Assembly (NCBI GenBank): GCA_029851415.1
Contig: CM056744.1
Coordinates: 118,142,838-118,206,837, forward strand
DNA: 64,000 bases
Direction: 5' to 3'
From: Eretmocerus hayati
Lineage: Eukaryota; Arthropoda; Insecta; Hymenoptera; Aphelinidae
Within the stretch, counting starts at the first letter, position 1; every line of letters begins with the position of its first letter. The position numbers and the translations under genes are program-made. Positions 15,201-26,279 of the stretch are shown here, piece by piece. The notes under the pieces were generated by a model that was given only the letters and a program-made list of their open reading frames with translations, had not been told where the DNA came from and searched no databases.

Positions 15201-18200
15201 TCGAGTTTGAAGAATGTAAATGACGTTTTTTATATAGAATTTGAGAAGTTTCAAAGGAACCATTATGTTCCCAGGCATTGGCGTGACTGCAAAATTCATC
15301 TGTTTTGTTTCATTCATCCAATCTACATGATTGGGTCGAAAATTATTCACTCGTCCCTTTAGAACAGCCTGTAGCAAAAATATAAAGAAGCTACATCAAG
15401 GGCATGCCTTAGCCGTGCAGCATACCTGTTAGTTTCATTCACCACTTATGTCTAGTTATTGTTATTGTCTGACTTGTACTCAACAACTCAATGTTCAGCT
15501 CAAATCATTAGAGTATTGCAGAAAGTGATTTTATAGCAAGAAATCGTGTGATAATCTATCGAACGATTCTTGCGACTTTTCCGATTGAGAATCGGTTCCC
15601 TCTACACCGCCGACATCTGACATTTCATGCGATTAGAATGCAGTATCTTGAACTCTCACTCATTTCCTCAGTGAATTGAGGAATTACAATGGAAATCTTG
15701 TTGTTGTCGATGCGAATGAATTCCACGAAATACAAGAAAAACAAAGATTCACACACCTTGACACATGCTCTGAAAGTAACATCACCAGTCCTCGCAGCAA
15801 CAAGAGCAATTCAAGTTGAAAACGTCTTTCTGGGTACTCCAAGAACTGAACAACCTAAATAACAATAAATTCTCTGAGGAGAAACTTTTACCCAGTCATC
15901 TGCTTTACTCAGCGGCAAGTGAGCATCTAAACTCTCTTCAAGTCACGCTTTCATTTCGACTATCTACGCTAAATTAACTCTGAATGAATGTGGCCGGCTG
16001 AAATCTTCTTTGAGGAAGCAACCCGATTTTCTCCCTCTTTGCTCCTTGTTTTTCTTCCTAAATACTTTAATGCTCTTTGACTGAAGGAGGAAGAAACGAC
16101 GGAGGCTCGGTGAAAAAGTACATGAGTTCTGTATAGAGATAGGTTTTCTCCTTCTTGGATAGACTATCGAATCTCAAGTTTCGACTGAATGGCTGCAAAG
16201 TCGATGAGTTTGGAAGGAAAAACGAGGAATTTTCAAAGTTGGACTGGAAAAAGTTTCTACTTAATCTTGTCTGTATACTTTGGCCGAGATTCTTTGGCAG
16301 AGGATAGTTTGTCTGAGAGGAAAGATTTTGCGGTCGATCCAATCCGTTCACTAGCTATGATCATCTGATGAGATTATAATTTTTTGGAAAATTTTTTAGA
16401 TCGGATCGTAGAGGTTGGTGCATCATAACTGTATCGTGAAAACTATGATCAAGTGACTGAGCAATATATTTTTTTCGGGGAAACAAGATGAAAATCGCGA
16501 GCAAGTTTGAAAGCTTGGCTTATGGGGATTATAAGATTTCCGAATTTGGAATTTGTATCATCATGAGTAGAAGAATCTGCAGAAAAAGATCTTGGAATAT
16601 TTTCTGATCTAGTTCGTATCGATCTATCAAATATCTTGACAATTTCTCGCGTCAAATTTAAATGGAGCATTTTACAAAATCTTAAGGCCGTGTCGGAGTC
16701 TCGCGCAAAACGGGGTTACAAATTACGCGATGGTTCCTTCATCAATTGAGACGGGGGTGGTCGCAAATGACTCGGAATTGCTTCAGAAATGTGCCTCTGG
16801 TACGATCTCTGAGGGTAAACGCCTCTATCTCCCTCAAAACTCGATGTAAGGTGCAAAGTCGCGCTCTCTGAGAATCAGAATCGGAATATCTCTCGATTCT
16901 TCAATTCCTCCTCAAGAGTGAGAGACATTTATCTTAACAAATTGTACCAGAGGCACATTCCTGAAGCAATTCCGAGTCATTTGCGACCACCCCCATCTCA
17001 ATTGATGAAAAAACCATCGTGTGAGTTGTAACCTCGTATTTGCCGCAAGACTCCGACATGGCCAGAAACCTTTACTTCGAATTGTCGTGTACTCGATTTG
17101 ATTTATTCAGAAATATGAAAATTGAAGACAGAAAGTAGCATTGATAACAAATGTGAAGGAAAAATGATGATAGTAGATGTAGGATGAGAGGAGAATCGTG
17201 AAAATATAAAATACTGAAAGCATCATAAAGCATGGAATGGTTGCACAGGGAGTCATGAGCATCATTCAATGAGGCAGAAAAATCAAATAGTCTACAGTGA
17301 CTTGTCCGACTGTACGCACCTCAATCGCTTTGGTTTGAAGCAAAGCTATGTCAGGACTGCAAAATGTTCCCACCGAAGTCTAATCAACCATAAAAATAAC
17401 GAGATTTCAGCGGTTCCTGAGCCCCGGCCGAAGTGCGCCACCTGCGCGAATCAATATTTCATTCGTACACCCATACATTTCTATATATCTATACATCTGC
17501 ACACTCACAGTTGAAAAGTAGAGGCTGGTTTTCACTCCCAAACCCATAGGAAGAGTGGGTAGAAGAAATCTATATACACTCCTATATTTGCTAGTATACC
17601 ACTGCTGCCACCACCACCAGTCGCTCTCTTGATGTGTAATTTCGCCAAGTGCTTTATGGCACTTTGAAAAATTTTTACGACTTCTTCGGTGAGATTGGAG
17701 TCATGGCTCGTATAGCTAGTGGTTGTGGGTCTCGTCCTGCTTGATTGCTGGGAGGAAGTAATCAGAGGTGAAAAGTCAACTTGCGCATACTCAAAGTGTT
17801 TTGACTGATGAAATTTCACTCCTTGCATTTCGAATTGCGAACTCTTCCGAAAATGACTTGAGAGAGAGAGGAATGAAGATTCTCGTATTCGTAGATGTGA
17901 AAAAAATTTGTTTAGCTGTTCGATGATCAACTTAGGTGGAAGTCGATAGAAATCGTCACCAGCTTGACTGAATATAGATTTTTTTTTCAAATACGTTGAA
18001 GTTGAAAATAAGTTCTAGAACCGGGTGTAACTGGATTTCTACTTCTCATGGATCGTCAAAATGTATTGAATGCAAGTACGGAGAATTCAGATTCAAATGA
18101 GTATTCAAAGACAGATTGTTCAAATAAAATCGCCAATAATGCAAGAATCCTACTACAACAATGCTAAACTTAGCCTTTAATTGTGATCCATTAACGTCCA

Positions 18201-21200
18201 ACACGCTGGCAACTCGACAACTATTCCTAATACCTCCATTTATCATACCAGCATAGGCCAGCACAATAAACAGAAATAGCGAGGGCAGTTCAACTTTAGC
18301 AGAATTCAGAGAGTACCGGGAAATTATTCTCAAAAGGCAGCAGATGGCGCAGCTCCTGTGATCCTTTTTTTCCATTAAATTCCACCGAATGTTGTTTGCC
18401 AGGCACTCAAAGCCTGAAATCAGAATCGATCGATCTCGCGTAAAGTGCGACCACTCCTGTGTAAGTCTTTTCTCTATGTATTCAATCTCGAGCGGTGGTA
18501 TTCCCTCCAAACCCAAATCTCTGAGATTTCCCAGAAATAAAAAAATTTTCCATGACAGTGATTCTATAAAAAAAGTATAGCGTCTCAAAATCTGAAGATT
18601 TCACCCATTTCTGGTGGTCGGATGAGGATTATGAGCTTGATAGGATCATCAAGATTGATAGATGAAACGCACCAATCTATCGAATCAATGTACCCAACAG
18701 AAAAAAGAATTTCATAATATTCCAAAACACTCATGATTTTTAAAATTGTGTACTTGCAGCTAGTTCACCCGAGCCGAGGCAGTGTCCCTATCTGGGAAAA
18801 TTTACCGTAACCGGAGTCAATGGCAACGGAATCCCATCAAAGAAAACCTCTTCAGGTACAAGGAGCCATCATGGACAGGATCACAGGTTCGAACTCGAAG
18901 TTCAGGAAAAACGACGTGGTAATAACCAATACCTGGTTCACGAGCTTATGCAGGAACAGCAACAACAACAAAATAGACGAGTCAGATCTGGTATGGATGC
19001 AGAAGCAAGTTGGATCCCTGGGGTTCCCGATTTGCAGCCCGCGAATGAGCAAATCTGGTCAAGTAAGAGGCACGTCAAGTTGCCCGAGGCTGCTGAAATT
19101 GCTTTTAGAGGTAATTTTTATTCACTCGTTTCGTATGCACATGGATTCAATTTTCCTCCAGCAGTTAGTTTAACTCACTTTTGTCATCCTGGAAATAAGT
19201 AACACGATTACATCTCAACATTTTTCATTAATTAATTTTTATCTGTATCCGTAATCTGATCAATAATAGGTTTAGGTTAGTAATCCATCTTTCACTCAAA
19301 TAATCATTTCAAATTTAATGTGACGGGATTTTATTGAGCCCGTATAGGCATTTTCCGAGTATTCCTTCAAGAACACTATCACAGGTCGGAGAAAATCAAA
19401 CAATTATTTTCCATGAGGAAGGTTTTCCCTCTGTTTACCGTCTCTGTGTCAGGGGAATGGTTTGATAAGACTTGAGTATTTATAACACTCTTTCAATAAA
19501 TTAGAATTGGATTATCGGTTCATTTGATGATCAGAATACTATACCCATCAATCGAATACGGTTTCCAGCTGGTGATAAAATCTGCATGTCTTCGGATTAT
19601 TTTGATTGAAGTCGTAGAAAAAAAATCCGTTATTTTGAATAACATTCGAAGACCTTTGTAATTAATCATCAAGAGCGTGAGAATCTCTGTTTCATCGTGA
19701 TATCCTGAATCCGTATGGAATTAGCCCTTACTGAATCAATCGATCTGGGAATCGTCGATCTGGCTAAACTATCAAAACAAAGTTCACATCGTATGAGAAA
19801 GAACCCCGAGCTATGATTCACCTATCGATTTACTCAGCGCAAGTTTCTTCAACGCTATTAGACTGAAGTTAAACCGAACATCAATCAACGTAGGAAATCT
19901 TGAATACGCGACATCGCTGAACCTCTTACAACCCGATGGTTCTTGCAGGACCCATTGACATTAGGTTGAATTTCGTGCACCCACATCAACATTTCACGCC
20001 CTTCGCAGGGTCCTACCATCTCGTTTTTGATTTTGTTTAACTTTTTCATACAGCAATTGATGTATATTGGTAACCCATGATTTTCAAACTAATTCCAAAG
20101 CATCATACTCCAAATTTTCCGAATTGGTGAGAATAATTTGTCATTGCCCGATCTTATTCACGCTTTTTAAGTTTTTGATCGGGTTCGAGTCTACGTGTGG
20201 TATTCAGTAATTTGAATGAGGCTCTTTTGAGTAAGACTACACCCTACTCCTATAACATATACATGAATCTCCGAAGTTGTAAGGAATCTTAACATGATGC
20301 TCTACATGACTGGTTGGAAAAGTAATGTTTTTGAACATTCTTTGAGATTCTACGTGCATTGCGCCTAATCAGAACCCCTGAAGAAGTAAATTCACTCAAA
20401 AGATGGGATATTTATGCGTTCTGAGACAATCTGGGTTCCAAGGGATTAACCAAGTCTTGGAAATATTCTCGGTTCCACAGAAAAATATAGGTGGCGACGT
20501 GAATCAAAGTTAGAGGACTTCCAAGCAGATATGGATGATGGTGCACAAATACGCAACCCACATTACTCTTCAGTGTCTCAAAAATCAACAAAACTACAAG
20601 TCAACCTGAAGTCCAGCAACTCTAAGAGATCATTGGGACACAATTCTGATGTTTTCTTACGTGGTTTACCAAAACATCCTGGTTTTTCAAATTTCCTCTC
20701 GTATGCGGAACTCACAAGGCCAAAGAGACGCGCAATTCTGGAAGAAGACGAAGATGAAGTAGACTACGATGATGACGATGAAGGTGATGAATACGAAGAA
20801 TACAGAGTATATGTAAACAAACGAAGACGCAGGCGTTCCAATTCAGACGAATATAAACGTCAACAGCCAAAATGTAATTCTGAAATAACTACGCTGACCG
20901 TAGGATGTTCAACTGCTGACCGAATGGAATTCCAGAGTGACTGTCTTGACGATGACTTTGTTAGCGGTGAGTATTCCCAATATTCTGTTGACGTGATTAA
21001 TACGATATAAACTTGCAATAATGTGGGACGAGGGACCTAGATATTCGAGAAGCTGGTGAAAGCGATACGTTTGAGGTAGCAACTTTGGAGACGAACAATA
21101 TCGGCTGATTAAGCCAAGTTTGGTATCATCTTAGGTATCATCTTCGGGGATTATAGCGATGATGCTTGGTACCGACACCGAGCAACCATCAGATCGTATT

Positions 21201-23933
21201 TCCTACTCAACAAGCTCCTTGAGAACTTGGTCTCACTTTTCCACTTTGTGAGAAGAAGGCACGCGAGTTTACTACTTTGAAGATCCGGTATCCCTAGAGT
21301 ACGTGAAGGAGGTTCTACGTCTGTCTGCGAATTTTTCGAATATTCTGAGCCAATTCAGGAGATCTTGAACTTCTTTTTCTGCAGATTTACACTTATATTT
21401 TTATAACAGATCTAAAATTATATATTTTTCAATTTTATTAATGACTTTGTGGAGCTATCACTGTCTCAAAATCCTCCCACTTGTGTTGGATTACCACGTT
21501 GATGGATGGTCTGAAATATCTTGATATGTTTCATAACCATATCGTACGCGATGTAGAACTTGAACTTGCGAATGGGCATCATACCTCAATCTAGAGGTGT
21601 ACCATCCACTATAAATATTCGTGAACTTGAGACTGAGTCATTGTTTGATTGCGCAAATGAATTTTTGATGTTTCACAATCTTGCGTAGGTTCTGTGGGAA
21701 GTCAAAAATCTTGCAGAGCAGAAGCACAAAGTATAGGGTCGTACGTTAGATTGCTGGTGCGTAAACAATGGCACCAGCAATCTAACGTACTTTTTTGACC
21801 GACGAAAAATCACAACATAGATCTGAAATAGTATTTTCCGATTTGACGGTGGGAAGTTTGGTTTTGCTTTTTGAGTGGTTGATTTCAAAATTAGCACGAG
21901 TTAAGCAGATAAACTACACGCCTAGGTATCAAAATACTTTTTTCAATCGACTGGTCGTAAAGTAAAGAAAACTTCGGTGCGTGAAGCAGTGTTTTTCGCA
22001 CAGTCGATCGAAAAGAAGATTGAAAATGATGGAAATGTCGTTTCACTTTCAGCTTACTCTTGCCACGGGCGCTGGTTCGATGCCGAAGGCACGCAATTTG
22101 TGATAGCGACTCCATTGGTGAGACGCAGCTCGGGATCGTGGAACGGACCTGAAGGCTCGCGGGCGCAGCCTCTCAGCAACAGCAGGAGACTCTGCTTTAT
22201 GTACAGGGAAAACGGTGGTGTGGTAAGCCTGGCTGCCAGCCCCATAGCCTGCCAGAGAGGTGAGCCTCCACCACCGCAGACTTTGCTGGCCTTCAACGCA
22301 ACCAGCATAGGTGAGTGCCAAATCACATACAGAAGATCATTTTTAAAGTTTTTTGACGAATTGCAATAGTCTAATGAGGCCGATTACACGATTCAACGAA
22401 ATTTCGGGGTCAGGATGGGGCATTGAACGAATCATGGTTTTTTTCACGTACTTTACGTTGCTGAAATCCTGCCCAAACTCAAAATTGCGCTAGAACATCA
22501 GGATTTTCCCAAATCGCAGGGAATCTGCACGTTTTCTTGGAATCTCGTTGGAGTAGCTCAAAAACAAGCACCAAAGCATATTTGGATACCCTGCTCGAGT
22601 GAGATTTTTTCTTCCATCATTTTTTCAATAATCCTTGCCATTCAAAGATTACGAGAAAAAAAGTCTCGCTTGCGCGGGATATCAAAATATGCTCTTCTAT
22701 GCAGAATAACCGCCTGAATACGATTCGGTGGTCCAATTTGAGCTACCTCATCGGGATTCTGATCCACGTCTTTTTTGGATGGACATTTTTTATGTCTGGA
22801 TAACCCATTTTTGCGATTCAGCAGAAATCTTCAGCAAACGAAGCGATTTAGCAGAAATCCTGATATTTTGACAAAGTTCGGGGCGCGGATTCGGTTTCAG
22901 AGTCGGAAAATTCATAAAAATAATAGTCTGGTCGATGTGACATTCCGACCTCAAAATGTTGCTGTACAGTGTCATCATGGAATGAACAAAGGGAAGATCT
23001 AGAAATTGAGAGAAGCACTCGTAAACTCGTAGCAGTTTATGAGAGGGTTTCTTCCCGATAGAATCTGGTTGAGATCAGAATCTTCCACATTTTTCATGGG
23101 GAAGACCCAAATTTGATTCGAATGCCGAAACTGGGACTCTGATTCTTAAAATCCTTATAGCTTAAATCTTATAGTCTCCACCACGGAACCACCGGCACAT
23201 AGTGAGAGTATCGATCTTACACGCAATTACTGATAATGTACCACCCAAGTACATGTACCAGTACTCTTGCGGTACTTGAGCAGTACTACCTCGTGACTTG
23301 TGTATTTTTTCCGCGATGATTGAGTTACTGAGATCAGAACCCGATGAATGATCAGAATCATATTCAGTACCTGAACAGTCAGTACTTTTACCGTGTTTTA
23401 TCTTGTCAGTCATTTCGGAGTGTTCCATCAGCATTGAAGTGGATTTTTTGTAGATTTTCCGCAGTATACTTCTGATGAAGTTCCGCATGAGTATCTGATT
23501 CATTATCTTAGTTATCTGATTCATTATCTTAGTATATTATTCAGTATCTTAGCGGGACTTTTTCAGTACTTTAGCGATACTTTGTCAGTATCACAGTAGA
23601 ACATCCTCGATTCCCTTGACACATTTTCCCACATTCCTGAAACGGGTGCAAAAAGATGTTACTTCTTCTCGAACCCCAAAAATACGAATACTCAATTTTG
23701 AAAGACCCCAATCAAAACCTAGATCTCTTGAAAAAGATGTCACTCGCATGTTTTGAAGATAATCATGATGAAGAATTTCAAAATTCTTTCGAGTTTGAAC
23801 CTGAGTTAAAGAGCTCACCGACTCAATGTTGGCGTTCACAGGTCAGTGCACCGACGAAGCAAGCAGCTTGACGACTCATTCACCTCAGCTCATCTTGTCA
23901 GCGTTGATTGCTCTTTCAGCTGTATTCAGATGA
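1..23933 (+). CDS. Secreted, probably GPI-anchored DUF7042/DUF7045-type insect protein (3' part; 5' end outside window)
   Basis: I join six exons: <1-259, 991-1136, 18760-19110, 20481-20966, 22053-22310, 23842-23933. All junctions use GT-AG and the phases agree throughout (2,1,1,1,1), giving about 529 residues in the window. Two cysteine-rich domains are visible. The first (exons 1-2) has FPTWL, WHTLD, RSYTF and GCQSGYMCM, which I recognise from memory as typical of insect proteins annotated with DUF7042 to DUF7045. The second (exons 3-6) opens with CPYLGKF and continues with LTVGCS, YSCHGRW, FVIATPL and RLCFMYRE. A charged insertion (Asp/Glu run, then five Arg) sits in exon 4. The C-terminus is a small-residue stretch, a hydrophobic segment and an immediate stop, which suggests a GPI-anchor signal. 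The signal peptide and the earlier domains should lie upstream of base 1. Molecular function is not established. Exon structure is seen directly; the family name comes from recall and the membrane anchor is inference. Confidence 0.87.
260..990 (+). other. Intron 1 of the DUF7042/7045 gene
   Basis: The 731-bp intron runs from GTGAGT to a CAATTTACAG acceptor. Overlapping ORFs on both strands in it lack recognisable protein features. I see no repeat or RNA gene. Confidence 0.8.
991..1136 (+). CDS. Exon b: end of the DUF7042-like domain
   Basis: The first base completes a Cys codon begun in exon a, giving the continuous motif GCQSGYMCMALYKRDGH. The exon continues with an EEACSP segment and ends TLV at donor GTGAGT (1137). 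Phase in 2, phase out 1. Reading on past the donor loses all family resemblance and runs into a poly-A tract, which supports the splice site. Confidence 0.87.
3855..4140. repeat. Foldback (inverted-repeat) element
   Basis: Two arms of about 135 bp read as reverse complements around a short centre near 4,000. The best-matched part is GCCTTCAAACTTTGGTTTCG (about 3,957-3,976) against its complement at about 4,017-4,036. Outer parts are diverged (GTATGGAAGCTTT versus AAAGCTTCCATAC-like). The sequence next to the left arm (about 3,780-3,840) resembles, in reverse, a stretch at 6,820-6,865, so it belongs to a dispersed family. No target duplication was found. Confidence 0.65.
4890..5740. repeat. 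Three degenerate tandem units of about 320 bp
   Basis: The landmark GTTTCAAC recurs at about 4,924, 5,244 and 5,562. Each is followed by a related series: a GAGTGACTCTTAGAGCAAAAG-like stretch, then TCCCTGTA-T-TAGAGGGGTGA, then a TCTATTGAGAATT-like stretch. The third unit is the most decayed. It looks like an old local amplification or small satellite. Confidence 0.6.
6235..6545. repeat. 69-bp tandem repeat with a palindrome in each unit
   Basis: The word CATAAAAAATATACTTG starts at 6,235, 6,304, 6,373, 6,442 and 6,511, so the period is exactly 69 bp with about 4.5 units. Each full unit contains the hairpin ATATACTTG-AATG-CAAGTATAT. Variants alternate (ATTATCATTAG / ATCATCACTAG) in units 1 and 3 versus 2 and 4, pointing to a 138-bp dimer amplified once. 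Because 69 is divisible by 3, both strands stay open as 23-residue peptide repeats; these are not genes. Confidence 0.93.
10132..11013. mobile_element. Long foldback element, probable TA-duplicating MITE
   Basis: The left end reads ACCTGCAGAAAAAAGG and the right end, reverse complemented, CCCTGCAAAAAAATGG. Both continue into GGATACCTTCACTA and ACAGCCATCAC. Homology between arms continues toward the centre near 10,570 (for example GTTACAAGCGATCTC against GACCGCTTGTAACTC). TA lies outside each end (10,132-10,133 and 11,012-11,013), which would fit a Tc1/mariner-type target duplication. No transposase is present. The superfamily is inference. Confidence 0.68.
16686..17063. mobile_element. 378-bp inverted-repeat MITE
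   Basis: The ends match as GGCCGTGTCGGAGTC and, in reverse complement from the right, GGCCATGTCGGAGTC. The arms run about 120 bp and include a GGGGGTGGTCGCAAATGACT-type segment present in both orientations. I found no convincing target duplication, so the superfamily is open. Confidence 0.75.
18760..19110 (+). CDS. Exon c: start of the C-terminal (DUF7045-like) domain
   Basis: The exon starts after TACTTGCAG and its first two bases complete a Thr codon. It encodes PRQCPYLGKFTVTG near its start, which resembles the usual opening of the last domain of this family, then a basic and Gln-rich stretch with a run of five Gln, and ends in AEIAFR plus one base before GTAATT. Phase 1 at both ends. The composition suggests a surface loop or linker after the first strand. 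Confidence 0.85.
20481..20966 (+). CDS. Exon d: acidic/basic insertion and TVGCS segment
   Basis: The exon begins after GTTCCACAG. The bases AA complete a Glu codon and the frame stays open through the ATG at 20,531 to donor GTGAGT at 20,967. An acidic run (about 20,740-20,800) is followed by five consecutive Arg codons, then by the conserved-looking LTVGCSTADRMEFQSDC. The charged block is likely disordered; a proprotein-convertase type cleavage at the Arg run is possible but unproven. Confidence 0.86.
21741..21790. repeat. Perfect 20-bp inverted repeat with a 10-base loop
   Basis: Arms 21,741-21,760 and 21,771-21,790 are exact reverse complements (GTACGTTAGATTGCTGGTGC) around GTAAACAATG. 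It lies in intron 4, about 260 bp before exon e. It could be a tiny MITE remnant or a transcribed hairpin affecting splicing. Function is unknown. Confidence 0.9.
22053..22310 (+). CDS. Exon e: SCHGRW / RLCFMYRE part of the C-terminal domain
   Basis: The acceptor is TTTCACTTTCAG and the donor GTGAGTGCC at 22,311; phase 1 at both ends. It encodes YSCHGRWFDAEG, FVIATPLVRR, RLCFMYRENGGVVSL and SPIACQRG, with four cysteines conserved in my recollection of this family. Three open minus-strand frames overlap the same bases, but only the plus frame has splice sites and family motifs. Confidence 0.88.
23162..23535. repeat. AGTAC-rich repeat block in intron 5
   Basis: Degenerate copies of GTACTTGAGCGGTACT-like sequence occur here, and related words occur at about 53,990-54,030 and 50,510-50,540. 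A direct repeat of about 21 bp (ATCTGATTCATTATCTTAGT) appears twice at about 23,493-23,535. A minus-strand frame of about 120 codons spans the block but has no domain signal. Confidence 0.45.
23842..23933 (+). CDS. Exon f: last exon, GPI-signal-like C-terminus and stop
   Basis: The acceptor is TTGGCGTTCACAG; two bases complete the Gly codon from exon e. The encoded tail is GQCTDEASS, a short Thr/Ser/His/Pro linker, then the hydrophobic LILSALIALSAVF, Arg and TGA at 23,931. A small-residue cluster followed by a spacer and a terminal hydrophobic segment is the usual layout of a GPI-attachment signal. A short type I anchor is the alternative. Confidence 0.82.
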
Positions 23934-24337
23934 CTGTAAATTTGGTCACGAGCCAGAGCAACAGCTCGTGACGAACGTCGCAGACGACCGAGGCTTCCTC
24001 TCCCATCTTTTACCGCAGCTCAAATTGCGATCTAGCTTTCATCCTAGTTTCAATCGAATGACATGATTCAAAATGTTACCAGGATCCCTTGTCTATTCCA
24101 TGAGCTACACAATAATTGATGAGATGAACCAACAGAAGGCTATTCCCACCAGATCCTCCTTGAAGCTGCATCTGCAATCAAAACCATGAGATTCAACGAT
24201 GTAGTTTTTTGGGAAGTCAAAGTCAAAGAAATCATAAAGAAAAATAGAGTATCTGTAAATTATCGAGCGCTTGCTCAGTTGTAAGTTTTTTATACCAATG
24301 TAGTTGTAGACTATATGATATAGATAAGAATGCTACG

Positions 24338-24343
24338 AATAAA
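24338..24343 (+). terminator. Candidate polyadenylation signal AATAAA
   Basis: AATAAA lies about 400 bases after the stop of the DUF7042/7045 gene. A single hexamer in AT-rich DNA is weak evidence. Confidence 0.35.
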
Positions 24344-26279
24344 AGAATGGAATATTGCATGCTTGATTGTGAGTGGAAGATATTATCGATAAAAATTCGA
24401 CGGTACAAGTGAATCGTGTATGTTGACATTGTAAAATAAGATTATGATACATTTAATTACTTGCAAATATTGTATACACGAAGCAGAGATATTGAGTTCG
24501 ATTAGAATTAATCAAAGTAGGCTTCTTAGATCGTAGCGAATGATATCAAGAATGTGGTTTGACACAATAATTTTATGAACCATTTAGTATAAGTTGAAAT
24601 TAGGATGGCAAAAATATGAGGTGAGTCTAGTTTAATACCCGAATGAGACCAATACGTATGTTGGAGTCATTATCAGGTGGTGACCATCTCGTGCATCAGT
24701 TTGGGCGAAAAAATGGCTATTATTGCTTAAATTTGGTTCAAGTGTAGAACAATCGCGTGGGTGTTGGCGCATCTATGTCCGTGAGTCTGGGTGGATCATC
24801 ATCGGTATTCTCATCGGTATTTTCATACCATCATATGCAATGAACATTCGTTGTGGAAAATCAGGACCGATTGATATGATTCAATCTTTATGACCCTAAA
24901 CCGTGAATGCTGATGATATATTCTCATATTCCATTCAAAAATATGTCAAACTTGACTCCAGCATGCGTGTAAATGCATAAGTCCCCATTCAGTCAGGTAA
25001 TCGAATCATTAAATCATTTTCTTCTTTAGCTACATTACCTAAGAAAAACAATGAGCAATAAGAAATCACGAACGCAGGATATTTTTGGTAGAGACAATGG
25101 AAAGAGAGACTCGATATCACGTGGATATTTTGATAGTTGTACATAGGAATCATGAACTGATCACGGGAAGATAATGTTATTCGGTTGATTGGAAGGGCTC
25201 ATTTCAAAAGAATTTTGATTCATAAAAATTACAATCCTAATTCATCCAAAAATACACAAAATAGAACTGACTGTTGAAGTTGTTGACGGATGTTGAATTT
25301 AATGGCTCGATCGGCATTAGAATTCTCTGGGAAATTTCATTAAAAGGTTGACAAAACTTGATAGTTACACTGATTAGAAACCTTACAAATTTTAGTCATT
25401 TGTGAGCTCAAAGGTTTCCAAGATATCGAATCATGTTCTGGGTCGTTTTCATTCTTCAAAATATTTCAAGGAATCAATTTGAGTTTTGAACAGTAGAACA
25501 AAGTTAGAGCAATCGTCAATTGGTTACGAATTCACGGGAAATTGTACATATGTGTAGAATATCAAAAAATGAGAGTTGGGTGGTCGATAATTCATCGAGA
25601 CCAAAGAGGTCAATCATATGATACAAATTTGAATCATGTGATTGTTGTGAAAGCAATAGTTAAGGGTGTGCGTATCAACGTTTTGATTCACGGAATGACA
25701 TACAAAGTGATGGAAGAACATGTGTGTAAGCAACCCGTGCCTTGTAAAAATTTTACGATCAGTTTGAATAAATATAATGTGAAGATTGGATAATTGAATC
25801 TGAGTTCATTCTCTTTTCGTCTCCCAACATCCATCGCCATCACTTGCAAATTCCGATCGAGACTGGAATCCTGAAGGTCCGCAAGATAATACAGATTATT
25901 CTGAATGGCATCAAATAGTATCCAAGGTAAGAAAAAAGCCCGAAATTTTGCGGAATAGATATGAGTAAGGATTCAGAGAGACAGCGTCGATTGTCATCAA
26001 TGTTGACCGAATGCCAAATGATATTCTTCACCGGTCTTTCATCAGGTCCCTTCAGTTTTCAATGAAAAGTCCCACATCCTAGGTAAAAAATGGACAACAA
26101 AGGTCAATCGAGTTCATGCATGTTTCGATCCTGCAAGATGAGCCGATTTCGTTTCTCTGAACTCGTTTCACATACAAGCCCCAAAGAAGAAAATCATAAC
26201 TGGTTGCGAAGTTAAGCAGACATACGTGCAAAAAATATTACATATGAATTAATTCAGGTGCAGCATTGTGGGTAAGACA
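24344..26279. other. Intergenic, nothing supportable
   Basis: AT-rich unique-looking sequence. The short ORF at 25,542-25,793 (plus) has no recognisable domain, signal peptide or splice context. Confidence 0.5.

Larger units (their letters stand above)
1137..18759 (+). other. Intron 2 (17.6 kb), repeat-rich
   Basis: The intron is bounded by GTGAGT and a TACTTGCAG acceptor. It holds a foldback at about 3.86-4.14 kb, three tandem units of about 320 bp at 4.9-5.7 kb, a 69-bp tandem array at 6.2-6.5 kb, a long foldback at 10.1-11.0 kb, a 24-A tract (11,187-11,210) and a 378-bp inverted-repeat element at 16.7-17.1 kb. Long ORFs inside (for example minus strand 17,532-17,990 and 18,046-18,588) show no domain signal. 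Alternative exons cannot be excluded. Confidence 0.75.

Noticed and set aside
18046..18588. 180-codon minus-strand frame, and a 152-codon frame at 17,532-17,990
   Set aside because: They lie in an intron of the large gene with no domain, signal or splice context; a frame of this length is expected occasionally by chance in 64 kb read in six frames.
22049..22326. Two 90-codon minus-strand frames
   Set aside because: They are shadows of exon e of the DUF7042/7045 gene, which has splice sites and family motifs on the plus strand.
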